Shown: positions 10,590 to 22,156 of the stretch, in pieces | Layout: each line of letters begins with the position of its first letter | Position numbering within the stretch: the first letter of the stretch is position 1 | From: Eumeta japonica | Taxonomy: Eukaryota > Arthropoda > Insecta > Lepidoptera > Psychidae | Direction: 5' to 3' | Assembly: GCA_005406025.1 (NCBI GenBank) | Contig: BGZK01001203.1 | Coordinates: forward strand, 124,001 to 188,000 | DNA length: 64,000 bases | Position numbers and translations under genes: made by a program | Notes under the pieces: generated by a model | Told to the model about the DNA's origin: nothing | The model's database searches: none | Seen by the model: the letters and a program-made list of their open reading frames with translations, nothing else

Positions 10590-11375
10590 CAACATTGACA
10601 GGGCTTCATCCCATTAGAGGGATTATTTTAAAGAATGAAAATGGTTACGAAAGCATAAACCAAAAAGTTCTCTGGCTTCAAATCAAAATTAAAAGATGCA
10701 AGTTTTAATTTTAGGTGCACATGCCCCATTTATGTCCGAACTGGCCGAGGAGAGGAATTAAGATCTAAGATCTATCATTTTAGGGGCGGATGTAAGATCT
10801 ATTAGTCGAATGCGATAGAAATGGGAGAATAATCATATTAGGTTCTTTTAATAGCTAGGTGAGTGTACAGCGGTACGGATATGAAAAATTCTTGAAAGAA
10901 TGAATTTTTGTGTGCCAGTCATTGTATTTGACCACGAATAGATATATTTAGCGGACTTCTGTCCGTATTTGAGGACAAAAGTATAATAGACTTTGTAATT
11001 ATGGATGATCGATTGAGAAGTGAATTTGTAGATCCAATAATGTACCGTAGCGTCAATGCTGGTGCTGGTCATTATTTAGTCAGTAGCTTTGGCAATAGCA
11101 TGCGAACACCGCTACTATGAAGCTACAGCAAATAAAAGTTGTTAAGTTCAGGATCCTAATGTGGAAGATGGAAATTGTTTTTGTCAAAGGAAAAATAAAT
11201 AGAGACATTGAAAATAGCTTGAATGAAATCAAAGAGAACGAACATTTAGAATTTGACGAATTGTAGCAGTTAACAAAATCTGTATTAAAAAACGGAGCAA
11301 AAAGGTTAAGTGAACAAGAAAATAAAGTTAGTGCGAAAAAAATGATTCGAGAAATTTTAAAGCGGGTAAAGTAAT
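10590..11375 (+). pseudogene. Non-LTR retrotransposon APE endonuclease relic (RTE-like)
   Basis: With frame changes, the plus strand reads as the apurinic-like endonuclease of a LINE. ILGSFNS (about 10835-10855) stands for the usual GDFN block. IDFVIMDDRLRS followed by MYRSVNAGAGHYLV (10986-11090) stands for the IDYxxxDxRLRS...SDHxLV block, in which the catalytic Asp of SDH is now Gly. The segment 11120-11375 (FRILMWKMEI... to LKRVK) looks like the linker between endonuclease and reverse transcriptase. Stops interrupt every frame and the reverse transcriptase is missing. The wording of the C-terminal block is closest to RTE-type elements; family assignment is from memory of such elements. Confidence 0.65.
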
Positions 11376-11839
11376 ATTTGACAAGAATATAATCAAATGA
11401 AATTAAAAAATATCATTATTTCGTAGGTAATGAAATTACACTTGAAAAACATCGTTAACGTTTTTTTTCGACATTACCACCCATTCAAAATACTGATTCA
11501 CTTTAAGAAGAATGGGCAAGAAACTCAAGGGTGTTTTTTTTAGTTATCAATACAAAGTATTGTTGATAGTCTTACTATCTTACTGATTACGAGTAATTAA
11601 TAATCTTACAAATAATATGAAGCAACCTGATGGCCTAACAATTCTATCCCATCAACTTTTCCATTAAGATATTCAGACACGGTATATAGCCCTTGCCACA
11701 TATCTATCTTTTAATGTAACTTTTTAATGTAAAAAAATGTTTAAATTTATAAAATGGTAAATTTTGAATTTCCGCTGGGATATCATTATGTAAAATATTC
11801 TGGGATAATTTTGAAATCAATTTTCTGTGATAGTTAAAG

Positions 11840-12235
11840 GGTGGTCATGATAGAACATCTCGACCGTGCAGCTTATGTTACGGGCTTTTTATAAGCAGAA
11901 GAAATTAAAAATTGCGATTAAGTAATTTGATTAAAATTCGGAAGAAACGGCGAGGCAAACTAGCGAAAATTGTTTTTCATCCATCAATAGAAATGTTGCA
12001 ATTCGAGATGTTGGCTTTAAAGTACTCAAGCATCCTCAATATTTGCCCGGCCTTGATTCTAGTGATTTCTAGGTAATTCTGAAAGGGTGGGGATTCGAAG
12101 ACGATGGGACAGTTGTCGCTGCAGTACAGGAATTTAGGTGCTCAGAATAAGAAGTTTTAAGAAAGAAATTATAAGCTTAGAAAAAGATATGGGAAGTATA
12201 TTATGCTAAAAGGCGACTATGACGTAAAATGAGAT
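11840..12235 (+). pseudogene. Mariner transposase relic, C-terminal end
   Basis: The plus strand shows the end of a mariner transposase in broken frames: KRRGKLAKIVF (about 11948), DVGFKVLKHPQYLPGLDSSD (12007-12066; the third catalytic Asp region, normally HPPYSPDLAPSD), TVVAAVQEF (about 12110) and LEKDMGSI...LKGDYDVK near 12175-12231, matching the usual final LKGDYVEK. It lies 300 bp downstream of the live CSP gene's 3' end. It is too decayed for activity; no N-terminal half is present nearby. Confidence 0.7.
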
Positions 12236-12550
12236 TTAATAAGAGGTAACGACAGCATACTCATTCCCAGTATTTATTGAACGCCCTTATTACATTATTA
12301 AATGTTTTGTTTTATTATTATTAAGTAATTAAAAATTAAAAGACAAATTAAAGATTTTAAATAAAAAAAATTATGCGAAATAAAAAATATATTTCAGTAT
12401 GACAAAGACGTTTTGAATAATAAAAACAAATGAAATACAAGGTGAAGGATTAGTACTAAGTGGAATAAAAACATTATTTACAGATTAAGCAAGAAAATAG
12501 ATCTGCATGAGCATTCTCGTTTTTCATTGGGACCAAATAGAACTGTCTTC

Positions 12551-13677
12551 TCAATCAGTCGAAGCGAGGAACTCTTCAATCTTATCGTGGTATTGGCCCT
12601 GGGGGTCGTACTTCCTGATGAGCTGTTCTCTTTCGGCCGGCAGCTGCTCTTTGCCGGTCACGAGGATGCGCCGGATGACCTGCTTCTGCGCCGGGGTGCA
12701 CTTGGCGCAGCCCGTGGCTAGAGCTTGGGAAGTTCCTCTGAAAACAGAAATAAAAATATTTATTAAAAATACGTTTTGATTAACAGGCATTTTCATTATT
12801 TTTTTATATTGATTTTGTTTTACTAGCATTTTTAATCCGATTCGATGCACGGAATGGAGTATGAAAAAATATTCCTGATGACAAATAATTATACATTTAA
12901 CACATTGTCCAATAATATTTGAATGCTGAATAATTATGCTCTTCGAGCGTAATAAGCTTATACTCGTTCAGAATAAAAGCTGGAGACGCGAAATGTGAGT
13001 GCCAGCTTACGGCTTAGGTTACAATTACTTTGTAATTAATATAGTTACTCTATTGTACTGTGTATATGTAATAAATGAAATTATGACGTTTGATTATGAA
13101 ACTAATAATATCGTTAAATCGCTGAACAGAGCGCAAAAGAATTCAGTTGCGGGCAAGATGAGAAAGACCACGGACAAACGGCGTAATGAAAGAGGTTTAC
13201 GAACACGACGACCTCTGTGCGTCCATTCACAACTTACATGCCACCATGTCGTTCCATTTGAGTACCCATGTGTAGAGTTAATCTATTAAAGAATAAAAAA
13301 ATCAATGCATTCCTTGAGTTTGAGATTGTTTTAATAGATATGATGGACACTTTTTCCAACGAAATCTTCAAGTATTTTGGCATATTACTATCTCAAAGAA
13401 ATCTTGAAATATAATGAACACGTGATGATATAATTAAAATCGACCTCGCACATTGTCCCTCTACGAGTCACATCAATGCCGGCGCGCACTCACTCTTGAC
13501 GGCTTCGCCGAGGGGGCTGCAGGGCCCGAGGTCCAGGAGGCAGTCCGTGTACATCTTCATCTTGGCGGGATCCTTGAGGAACCCGTCCACGTCCAGAGCG
13601 GACACGTCCAGGCCGTAGTGGTCTTGCGGCGCCGCAGCGGCGATGCCCACGACGACTAAAGCCCATATCAATTTCAT
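12551..13677 (-). CDS. Chemosensory protein (OS-D/A10 family), two exons
   Basis: CSPs are small secreted alpha-helical proteins that carry hydrophobic ligands in sensory lymph and other tissues. Exon 1 (13677-13494) encodes a signal peptide (residues 1-16, MKLIWALVVVGIAAAA), a divergent N-terminal segment, and Cys46 and Cys53 in CLLDLGPC. The intron starts after Lys61 plus one base, at GA|GTGAGT, the position conserved in this family. Exon 2 (about 12735-12551) encodes ATGCAKCTPAQKQVIRR, then LIRKYDPQGQY and ends EEFLASTD. The cysteine plan CX6C...CX2C is complete. The strong donor and the strong acceptor (TTTCTGTTTTCAG, ending at 12738) do not join in frame. An AG two bases on (exon from 12735) gives 122 residues and a 17-residue Cys2-Cys3 gap; a donor four bases later with the strong acceptor gives 124 residues and a 19-residue gap; 18 is usual. 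Exons are GC-rich against AT-rich surroundings. Identity as a CSP is firm; the exact junction is not. Confidence 0.93.
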
Positions 13678-13734
13678 GGTAGTCGCGAGATTCGAGCTTC
13701 GTGAACTGTAAACAGCATCGTTTTTGATATTTAT

Positions 13735-13742
13735 TATTTATA
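13735..13742 (-). promoter_or_regulatory. TATA box of the CSP gene
   Basis: On the minus strand TATAAATA lies about 58-65 bases upstream of the CSP start codon. About 27-30 bases downstream of it is ACAGTTC (around 13703-13709), a plausible initiator, giving a leader of roughly 30 bases. The start codon context is ACC|ATG. Confidence 0.6.
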
Positions 13743-13749
13743 AAACTAC

Positions 13750-15900
13750 ACTCGCTCGAGGAATGGTGGATGAAATTTAATTATTGCTTGTCAAAAAATT
13801 ATTACATTTGTCGATAAACACTGGAATATGAACGCAGATAAGTAGTGTGAGAAACGGGGGAAAAACATGCTAATACATAAATGTTTCGTTATGATAATTA
13901 TGACCATTGAAGATCAATTTATTCGGCTATGTTGACTATTTTGACTATTCAATATATCTCAACTTAATCTGATTAGCATCGAGGCGCCTTACTCGTAGTT
14001 TGGTTCGTCAAATTTAGCGCATCAAAACGAATTTCCCTTTATTAATATTTTGATTAATATTTAGGTACTTTCTTAATTGACAAGATTGATTTTTCCACAA
14101 AATGACTGTGAGTACAATAATACTTTCTCATACAGTTGGCGTGCTCTTTTGTTTTTCCAAGGAACTTACAAATACTTCTGTTATCAAACAACGAATATAT
14201 AAATAATTTGTAGAATATCCACTGTACAGAGAAGCTTGTAGATTTGCTATGAAATATGATTTCAGTATTTTATATTCAAGATTCATTTTTACTGGCAATT
14301 TGAAACTTTATATATTTTTTTAGATTTCCAGCGAGCGATAATGCAAAGCTTTTGAGTTGCATACCCACTCGCTTTCAGAAGGTCAAGGAATTATCTGAAT
14401 TTAAATTGCCTCTTAATATTCATATTGTGTATATCAACAGAAACACTATTTATTTTTGAATTTAATATTTTTTTAAAATATTTATTCTGTTTAATATAAA
14501 AAAAAACTCAACTGAAAATAAATTTGTATGAACGTCGAGATGTCCGTATTTATGGATTTTATTTAGTTGTGACAAGAGCTGAAAAACTTCACGTGTCAGA
14601 ACAGTTTTTTTTTAATAGCTTCAATGCGAGCAATTTCGTGTCAAATAACACATTAGTCTTTACCGTGCAGTTTTTCATGGACAAAATGAATGTTAGAATT
14701 CATTGTGACTCAAAATATTTTTTTCTGATGTGACACTATCGGCTACTAAGTCCAAATTTTCCAAATGGCGTTGTGATGCCGTTCGCTGTTTGTGGCCGTC
14801 ACTGTCACTAAGTAGTTCACTTATTTGCTTTGGCCTGTTTCTGACGTATAACTTCTTCAAAATGCTCATTGTCTTTTGTTCTCTGTTTTATTTTATGAAT
14901 CAGCAATAGGAAAAATTAAATGAGCATCATTAAGCATGCGTTTCTGGACTTTCCAAGTATTTTACATGCAACTTAATTTAATATTAGCCGTTTTGAACAC
15001 AATATTTAAATTTCATTTACTCATATGATGTGTGGCCCATCTGTGTGATGTTACGTTAGATGTGTAACCTTCATTTTATAAAAAAATTATAAATTGTTAC
15101 ATGAAATATAAAGCTTTTAAATCAAAAACGAAAAGGTGGCAAGTACATTGCAGTCTAACTAATTACCTTTATACCTTTGCTATTACAAAAGCTCAATAAA
15201 AGTGAAATACTTACACCTTGAAAAAATATTTGCAATTTACGTACGTTTGTGATAGTACTTGGAAGCCAATTTAAAATTTTTAGGATATTAAATATATAGT
15301 TAACGATTGAACTTTTATTACAATAAAGTAAATAAAGAAATGTTTTGAAAATAACATTGATATTCTACTCGTATAACATAAATCGAAAATATTATATTTA
15401 ACGGTAACAAAATAAATAAATGGGCCAAGTACGAATTGAATTCATGTGGACAGGGTTCCGTATTATAAATCATCGCATTAGTCCTCAGGGAAATAATGGA
15501 AATTAAATTTAAACTTTATCAATTTCAGTTTACGTGAATAAAGCGTAAGACTAAGCTTTTGTGATTCTCTAATAGCCCCCAAAATTTGCCACTGAAATCA
15601 GAGTTCTTTTAATAACGCTATACGATGGTGATTGAGTCGCCCAAGTTGATGTATTGTACCAAATGCATCTTTCGTCATCTAGCAGATTCGGAGAAAATAT
15701 GCTTTAGTGAGAGACAGACACAATAATCCTCTTTGAATGTCTCGTTTTTTCATTGAGTTTATGGAACTCAAAAATTGGGATATGAATATACTCAAATTTT
15801 GCTTGCAAATCTGCTTGTACTTTTTTATTTTGAGTAATATTTAAAATGTTCATAACCTTTGGATTTTATTACGATAAAATAAAAAATGTTAACATATTTA
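13750..15900. other. No gene seen
   Basis: About 2.1 kb of AT-rich sequence upstream of the CSP gene. Frames are short (the longest, 14524-14733 plus, has no recognisable motif) and I saw no clear repeat boundary. Confidence 0.4.
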
Positions 15901-15902
15901 AT

Positions 15903-16170
15903 ACTCACCGGTAGGTCAAGGGGAAAAGTCGAGCGTTACTGAAGAGGCGGTCTTCCGATCTGCATATATACAGCCTCCTGCTGCGGCGTGGCCTTGCGGA
16001 CTTCGGACTGGACTTTGGACTCTGCGTTTTTGCGCGTCCAAAGTCCGGAGTCCGCCGGGCGTTCTCACGACGGCCGGGCAACAGACCTCGTCGTGGACGA
16101 CAAAAAACACAGGCCAAGTGCGATACGGAATCTTCTGTCTGATGCTTGACGTATGGCGACGGACTTGACA
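15903..16170 (+). repeat. 270-bp dispersed repeat, copy 2
   Basis: Same orientation and order of blocks as 7093-7375. Here the internal stem is better preserved: GGACTTTGGAC (16010-16020) faces GTCCAAAGTCC (about 16036-16046) across a loop of about 15 bases. The minus strand reads ...PGRRENARRTPDFG then SSPKSARPRRSRR, against GRRRGNRWTPNFG and SSPKSARPCRSR in copy 1. Conservation at the peptide level hints at an origin from coding or transposon DNA, but I do not recognise the family. Confidence 0.65.
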
Positions 16171-16174
16171 TGTT

Positions 16175-17020
16175 ACGTCAAATTTTAATAACGTATTAAG
16201 TTAACTGGGATTACGGTATGGTTTTCAGTGTTTTTCAGAGAAACTTCAGGCATATCTATAAAATTTGTTCTTGACAAATGCAGTCCAACTTTGGCTATTT
16301 TAATGTACACATCTTTTTTTCCCTTCTGTTATTCTGTATGTATTAATTGCGCGCATGTATTGTTTAGCTGTCGAGATCTTTTTTCTATTTTGTATATACG
16401 ATTTTTCTATTTTGTATATACGATATTGCAAATACGAAAGGAATTTCATCGGATATTATTTAGTGTTTTAAAAGCTTTCTGTTTATTTCAAAATGATGAG
16501 TAGCAGAGAGTATTCAAGTAGAAAGGATTTGTTTAATATTTTTAAGATAAATGTATTGTCAAGAAAATAATAATTTTTCAATAGGAAATGTGCGATTTTT
16601 TTGTAGAAATATAACTACACTTAACATTACGTCAGATGCCCCATTCAATATTTATGAAAAGCTATCAACAGTCACGTCTTTTATCGCTAGTAGTAACTTC
16701 TCATAGTTATTAGTTATTTTAAGTTCGCATACAAATTCATTTGTGACTTGTCATCATCACAACGCAACATTTATAAGCAAATCAATATTTTTTTGAGATG
16801 TGCGATTGATAAAACTTACGATTGATGTCGCTAGTCCTCACTCTCAACGACATTGAGAACTTAAAAAATGTAATGGAGGAAGGTAGCAAAACGAAAAGAT
16901 ATTGATAAGATATTTTCTACAATATAGCACTATTGTTTGCAATTGCAATCAACGTTTCTGTATTTAGTCAGATTCCACTTCTAGTTCTACTCTTTTTATT
17001 GCGTATTCGAGGGGCAAACG
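16175..17020. other. No gene seen; contains a 22-bp tandem duplication
   Basis: AT-rich. The only structure noted is the exact 22-bp duplication at 16381-16424. Confidence 0.4.
16381..16424 (+). repeat. Exact tandem duplication, 2 x 22 bp
   Basis: The unit TTTTCTATTTTGTATATACG plus two bases occurs at 16381-16402 and again at 16403-16424 without difference, suggesting a recent slippage or duplication event. Confidence 0.85.
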
Positions 17021-17029
17021 AGTTACGAG

Positions 17030-17310
17030 TCATTAGAAAATAAGTGGTCATTGCCGCCCATGCACAACTGAAACCTCAAAAGTGTCATCAGTACACTGCC
17101 GACCTCTTGGGATACGGTACCCGATAAAGGGAGGATTGAAAATGGGAAAGTGGGGTAATGGAAGGAAAGTGTGTGACCTGAATGCTCATTTACTGGACGA
17201 AACACAACAGCAAAAGCTTCTACTTCACGTCTGTATTCTGTGATAGAATACAACGGTGATAGATCGGTCGAGCCGGCCCGTTTGCATGCTGCAGCCAAGT
17301 TGCCCATAAA
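17030..17310 (+). repeat. 280-bp dispersed repeat, copy 1
   Basis: It aligns with 18745-19020: shared order of 'gtca(t/c)ca(g/a)t...tgccg(a/g)cctcttggg', a purine-rich run, 'cttcacg(t/c)ctgt(a/g)ttctgtga', 'cggt(g/c)...g(t/c)cgagcc' and 'ttgc...gccaagttg(c/a)cca'. A version of this phrase ('gttgccggcctcttgg') is common in lepidopteran genomes. The open frame on the minus strand here (17023-17307) is incidental. Confidence 0.55.
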
Positions 17311-17439
17311 ATGGCGCCACCACTTTCATTTTTCCATTTTTCTCAGCTCTCATCCAACATAGATCCCAATCAGGATTTCTGAGCCGGCGTCGCTTTGCGT
17401 TCCGATTCTGAATCCAATTTTGAGTGTAATTTTGCATAA

Positions 17440-18050
17440 TACGATTTTATCTAAATCTTTCGTCTTTAGTCTGTATATATGACTTAGTTAGCAAAAACAG
17501 TTGATTTCACTTAATTTCCTTCTGGTTTCTAGTTTTCATTGGGACTTAAAGAAGTTTTGATTTTATATGCACAAAATTATTTTTTTCTATAAAAGACTTT
17601 TCTAAGTACATAATAATTTACAATTTCATAATTATTTTTGTATATTTTGGTATGTAAATATATTATTCAGTGAGTACAAATGTCTTGTGTGTACAAAACT
17701 TGGCGTTTTATAACTTTAAGCAACCAATAAGTTTCTCGTCCGATTGTTTCCCATTTCAAGTATTTTAAATTTGCTTAAATAAATTTACTGCGATACTCTG
17801 TGGTAACAGGATATACAAAAACATATGTAACTTTATACTCACGATTTTATAAAACGCAAGTCACCATTAGTTTGCAAAATACACTTCTTGATAACTATTT
17901 CCTCCTACCGCGTTTAGCCGCTCGAAGGCACGTCATTCGGAATATTGTCTCGTAATTTCTTTGAAAAATATGTAATAAAGTATCATGGTCACTTAATACA
18001 ACAAAGCACTGTTTCTAAAAAAAATTGTTGTATTTTCTCATCAAGTGCAC
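17440..18050. other. No gene seen
   Basis: AT-rich. At about 17837 it carries 'tactcacgattttataaaacgcaagtca', the same phrase that forms the left side of the 8739 hairpin, but the facing arm is missing here. Confidence 0.4.
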
Positions 18051-18059
18051 TGTACAGTT

Positions 18060-18460
18060 GGAGTACACTGAATACTTTGCATAAACCGTAAATAAAGCAT
18101 TTTATTTATTACCTTTCAAAATATTCTCCTTAACATCTTATATAATTTATAAGTGGAATTATTTTTCAAACTAGTTCCGACTTCCACTGGTTGGAAGACA
18201 TGTTTTTCAAGTTCTGGTTGAACAACATCACAGCCTCTTCTTTCTGCGTGAATTTCAAACCTCCCAAAAATTTTTGATTTTTGGGAAATAAAAGTAGATG
18301 TAGAATGTAGAGTGAGTCACGATAACGGGCTCGATCTCTTCAGAAGTCAGAAAAGATTCCATGATCTTCACGATGTGCGGAGCAGCATTGTCATGATGTA
18401 CGAGGAAGTGACTTCTCGGGCGTCTCTCCTGAATTTTTTCGGAAGTTCTACACTGCACAA
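18060..18460 (-). pseudogene. Mariner transposase relic, C-terminal half
   Basis: The minus strand reads PRSHFLVHHDNAAPH (second catalytic Asp block, usual LHHDNAxxH, about 18420-18375), then FLTSEEIEPVIVTHS and FYFPKIKN where the HPPYSPDLAPxDFxLFPxxK block should be (the third catalytic Asp is lost). In shifted frames it continues with FTQKEEAVMLFNQNLKN (about 18250-18200) and GEYFER (about 18130-18113), the usual end of the protein. Stops and an eroded catalytic motif show an inactive copy. No terminal repeats identified. Confidence 0.65.
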
Positions 18461-18744
18461 ACAGATGCTAGTGTAGTGTTGTCTGTCTTTTGCTTTTCAA
18501 ATGCGATAGTGCAACTGGTCCCGTCTAAAATAGTTTTATCCACGATTATTGCCTGCTTTAATTTGATTAAATTGTCCATTTCCTGGAACGTAACAATTAA
18601 TAGATGTTTCGTCTTTTGTTGTAATGCCGTATACAATATATGCCCGCCCGTGGTCGTATTTTAACAATATTTTTCCCACCAATCTATATGAGCCTTTTTT
18701 TAACATTTTAGAGAAGTAAACATATTTGTGAACTCTCTGAGAGC

Positions 18745-19020
18745 ACGTAGTTACCGCAATCTGGACGTTCGCAACCCCAGAGGAGTCACCAATGCGTTGC
18801 CGGCCTCTTGGGTAGGAATAGGACATCTGAGGGAATGGATGGAGAGCGAGTGGGCTGATGGAGGAGTGGACCATCAAAGGCGTCATTCAGTGAGAGAATT
18901 ACAACGGTGGAAGTCGTGACTTCACGCCTGTGTTCTGTGAGTCCTGTGACGGTCCAGCCTCAGCAGTCGAGGCCGCCTATTTTCGAGTTGCAACCGAGTT
19001 GACCATAGTGAGGCTATGAC
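18745..19020 (+). repeat. 280-bp dispersed repeat, copy 2
   Basis: Second copy of the repeat at 17030-17310, same orientation; the mariner relic lies between the two. The 'caccaatgcgttgccggcct' phrase is better preserved here. Confidence 0.55.
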
Positions 19021-19029
19021 ACTTTGAAG

Positions 19030-21400
19030 AGTGTGTTTGTGTTCGGAGTTCATGAGGAATTTAGCGATGACGAACAAGTACTTAAAATTTAAATGCTAAT
19101 GAATTATTTTTGGATTAGGTTCATATCTCCAAACGACCTCAATCTCCTCATAGGTATACTTCTGCTTAGTTTTCTGCTTAACAGTAGCCACGTTTTCCTC
19201 GGTGATCGCAGTAAAAAATTTATTAATTAATGAATTCATAATAAGTTCCAAATGTGGTTTTCAACACTTTAAACTAAGTATATCAAAGATATGATTAGAA
19301 AATGTAAAGCAAAGAAATTTCTGAGTAGTATTAAACTCTGCGGTGTTAATTTTACCAGAGTAGTGGCATTGTGTTATCATAACGAGACGTCGCTGTGATG
19401 AGAACTTATTTTCATAAACAATAGTAATTACTGACCGAGAAAAGCTTTTGTTCGTCAGGGAAAAGCTCGACCACTGCCAGCGTTGTATGCAAGCTGTACC
19501 CATATACCCCTAAACCGGTATATATACTATAAATATAAACAGTGTACATATAAACCGGTACAACTTTCGTTTGCACTTTGTGTTTTTTATTTAAATTTTC
19601 GTATGTGTATTTGATGTATTTCCATAGGAATTAGTGCTTAGTGTACTTAATTGATACATCAATAGTGAGGCGAGAGAACGGTGTGACTTCGAAGAAGGTG
19701 TAGTGACTAAAGTGGAATATAGTAGTTTAGTGTATGTATCTGTCCGAAAACAAGAATGTAAAAATTTTACGAAAAAATGGTAAAAGGAATATTTAGAGCG
19801 ACAACTTGTAATAGGTGTTCTAGAAACTGTAGCCGGCTAATCGCTTGTAAGTAACGGAGACTTAGTTCTGTAACTGGGGGCACACTACACCGCCGGGCGC
19901 GCGCGACGTGGTCGGTGAACATCGGTGAAGAGCAAGGCGGACGCTCCTTGCGTAAATTGTCTATGGGTTATGAAATTTTAAAAATAAAAGTATTATTCCT
20001 TACAACAGCGATGTAACCCTTTAAGACGTGAATAAAATCATTTGAGTGTGCCATTGCACGTGATTCATTTTATTTTGTTTATTTATTTGTTCATGACAAA
20101 CTTACAGCAATTACGCATTAAGAGAAGTAACTAATTATATCTATATAGGCCAATTACAAGTTTACACTTATCATCATCATCATCATCATCATCGCTCAAC
20201 CTTCAACTAGTCACAATGACCAAAAAGGGACAAGTCCCGATACACCGAAGGGAGCGTAAATATCGGGGGGAGTGTAGGTTCTAGCTTGGATTAGGAGTGA
20301 CGGGAGTGCACAGCCAGCCGGTATTCGTGCAACCTTTAGCCAGAAACTGTATTCCGCATAGATAATAGATATAGTATGTCAATAAATATAGTGGGGAAGG
20401 TATGTTCCTTTTGTTTCTTTTTTGTTCTTCGTTTTTTTTTGTTTGGTGTAGGCTTTGGAGTTATATCTCTCTTTCTATTGTAGTAAGTATTGAGATGGTG
20501 TTAAGTAGATGGTGCCCAGCTCGTCTAAAAGAAGAAAAAACTCCTGTTCTAATTTATTTTTTGTTTTCTCTTTCATTCTTCACATTCTTCGCTTGGAGCA
20601 ATTCTTCAGTGACAGTTTTTGAGAGTTGATGAAGTCCATCACTAGACTTTCTAATGTCTGATTTTCTGATCTAATGCAGTCCATTCTTCTTTTTTCACGT
20701 TGAAATGGCTCATATCTTTTCTACACGAGTCTACTATGTGAAACTATATAAAAAATATTACATCAGAAACTCGAACAAACAAAAAAAATAATGCGAAACA
20801 AAAGAAAATGCATGAAGTGATTGAAAAAACAAAGCAATAATTAGTTAAGAGTAATCACAAAGAGACCTACACAAAAAATAACCTTAAGTGGCTAAGTTTG
20901 GAAATTAAATAATTTATCTATCAAGTTTCGCCTGACCATAGAGCAGTTTATAAAAGGAACCTGTAGGTCTAAATTCAATGATAAGTCATTGATTACATTA
21001 TAGGTTTTATTGTAAAAACTGCTTTGCCGACATTAGATTACGCATTGCCGTGTTTTACACAAAAAAAAATTTACTAAATTATCTGCACAGCGTGTGAATA
21101 CAGTAATAAATGTCTACCGTTTTTACGACTTTGTTCAAGGCAGATAAGTTTTTAAAATAAATATATATATTTAGAAATCAAATCAGTTTTCCAATTTCCA
21201 ACCAATCAGAAATCGAATCAATTTACAAATCAGTTCGTAAATTGTAAATTTTAAATATTAGTTTTAAATATAAATAACCATCCAAGTGTGAAAATAAAGG
21301 ACATCTTTGTACGATTTAAAATTTCGTTAAATTATCGTGTTGAATTAATTTAACTACATTGATAAATTTAATTTGGTTCAGAAGAATGACATTTATCTTC
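19030..21400. other. No gene seen; GC-rich patch and ATC microsatellite
   Basis: A CpG-rich patch (about 19880-19955, around ccgggcgcgcgcgacg) stands out from AT-rich flanks and could be regulatory or a transposon end. An (ATC)8 microsatellite lies at 20170-20193. No convincing coding sequence. Confidence 0.4.
20170..20193 (+). repeat. (ATC)8 microsatellite
   Basis: Eight uninterrupted ATC units. Confidence 0.9.
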
Positions 21401-21404
21401 TCTC

Positions 21405-21442
21405 ATTCGTTTAAATCTTCATTCGTACGGATTTAAACGAAT
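21405..21442. repeat. Hairpin 1 of cluster, 13-bp arms
   Basis: ATTCGTTTAAATC (21405-21417) faces GATTTAAACGAAT (21430-21442) exactly. An outer TTATCTT/AAGATAA pair extends it imperfectly. Confidence 0.8.
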
Positions 21443-21729
21443 TTCCATAAAAGATAATCTACGGCAAATTACTATGTTTTGTCTTTCTAATTAACTACAT
21501 ACGCAATAGATGTCTTTAAGCAACAAAGATACAGATTATTGTCTAGAAATTTAATTAGAGTGTTCATTTTCCGTGAAACTATAACTGTATAGTTTCTTTT
21601 GATATAATAGGGACATACTTATTTATGTGATATGTGAATAGAGCTATTAACCGATATTAAAATTAGACAAAAATAAGGTAAACGCGAGTGTTCATCAGTA
21701 GAACATCACCTAAAGTGTCGTGTCTGTGG

Positions 21730-21770
21730 CCTTCATCATTGAGTATTCATATTTACTTCAATGATGAAGG
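21730..21770. repeat. Hairpin 2 of cluster, 13-bp arms
   Basis: CCTTCATCATTGA (21730-21742) faces TCAATGATGAAGG (21758-21770) exactly, with a 15-base loop. Confidence 0.85.
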
Positions 21771-22117
21771 AAAACACTGTGATGAAACTGCGTGAGCTTT
21801 GTTCGTCCATCGGAGTCCTAAATGACATGTGAAAGCTTTAAGACGCGTTTTAGCTGACGGAGTGGGACTATGAGACGATATACAACAACGGAACCTTACA
21901 TGAGGCTATACGGACGCTTCAAAATTAAGGCTACTTGACTTTGCATCGATGACTTCTTGGGATCTGAACTGCAACACTGTTTGGTTGTGACAAGAAGAAA
22001 ACCTCAGATACGAGATGGGTGTTTCGGATACCACTCTATCGAGTTCGATGTGATTTCGTATTTTGATAAAGTTTTGCTTTTCAATTTTATCTGTATAGAT
22101 ATCTTCCCTGGAAAAAC

Positions 22118-22153
22118 GACTTAAATAAATCTAAACATCGATTTATTTAAGTC
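22118..22153. repeat. Hairpin 3 of cluster, 14-bp arms
   Basis: GACTTAAATAAATC (22118-22131) faces GATTTATTTAAGTC (22140-22153) exactly, loop of 8 bases. Confidence 0.85.
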
Positions 22154-22156
22154 ATT

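Noticed and set aside
12507..12779. Plus-strand frames over the CSP second exon
   Set aside because: They are antisense shadows of the CSP exon; the minus strand gives the conserved cysteine pattern and KYDPxGxY motif.
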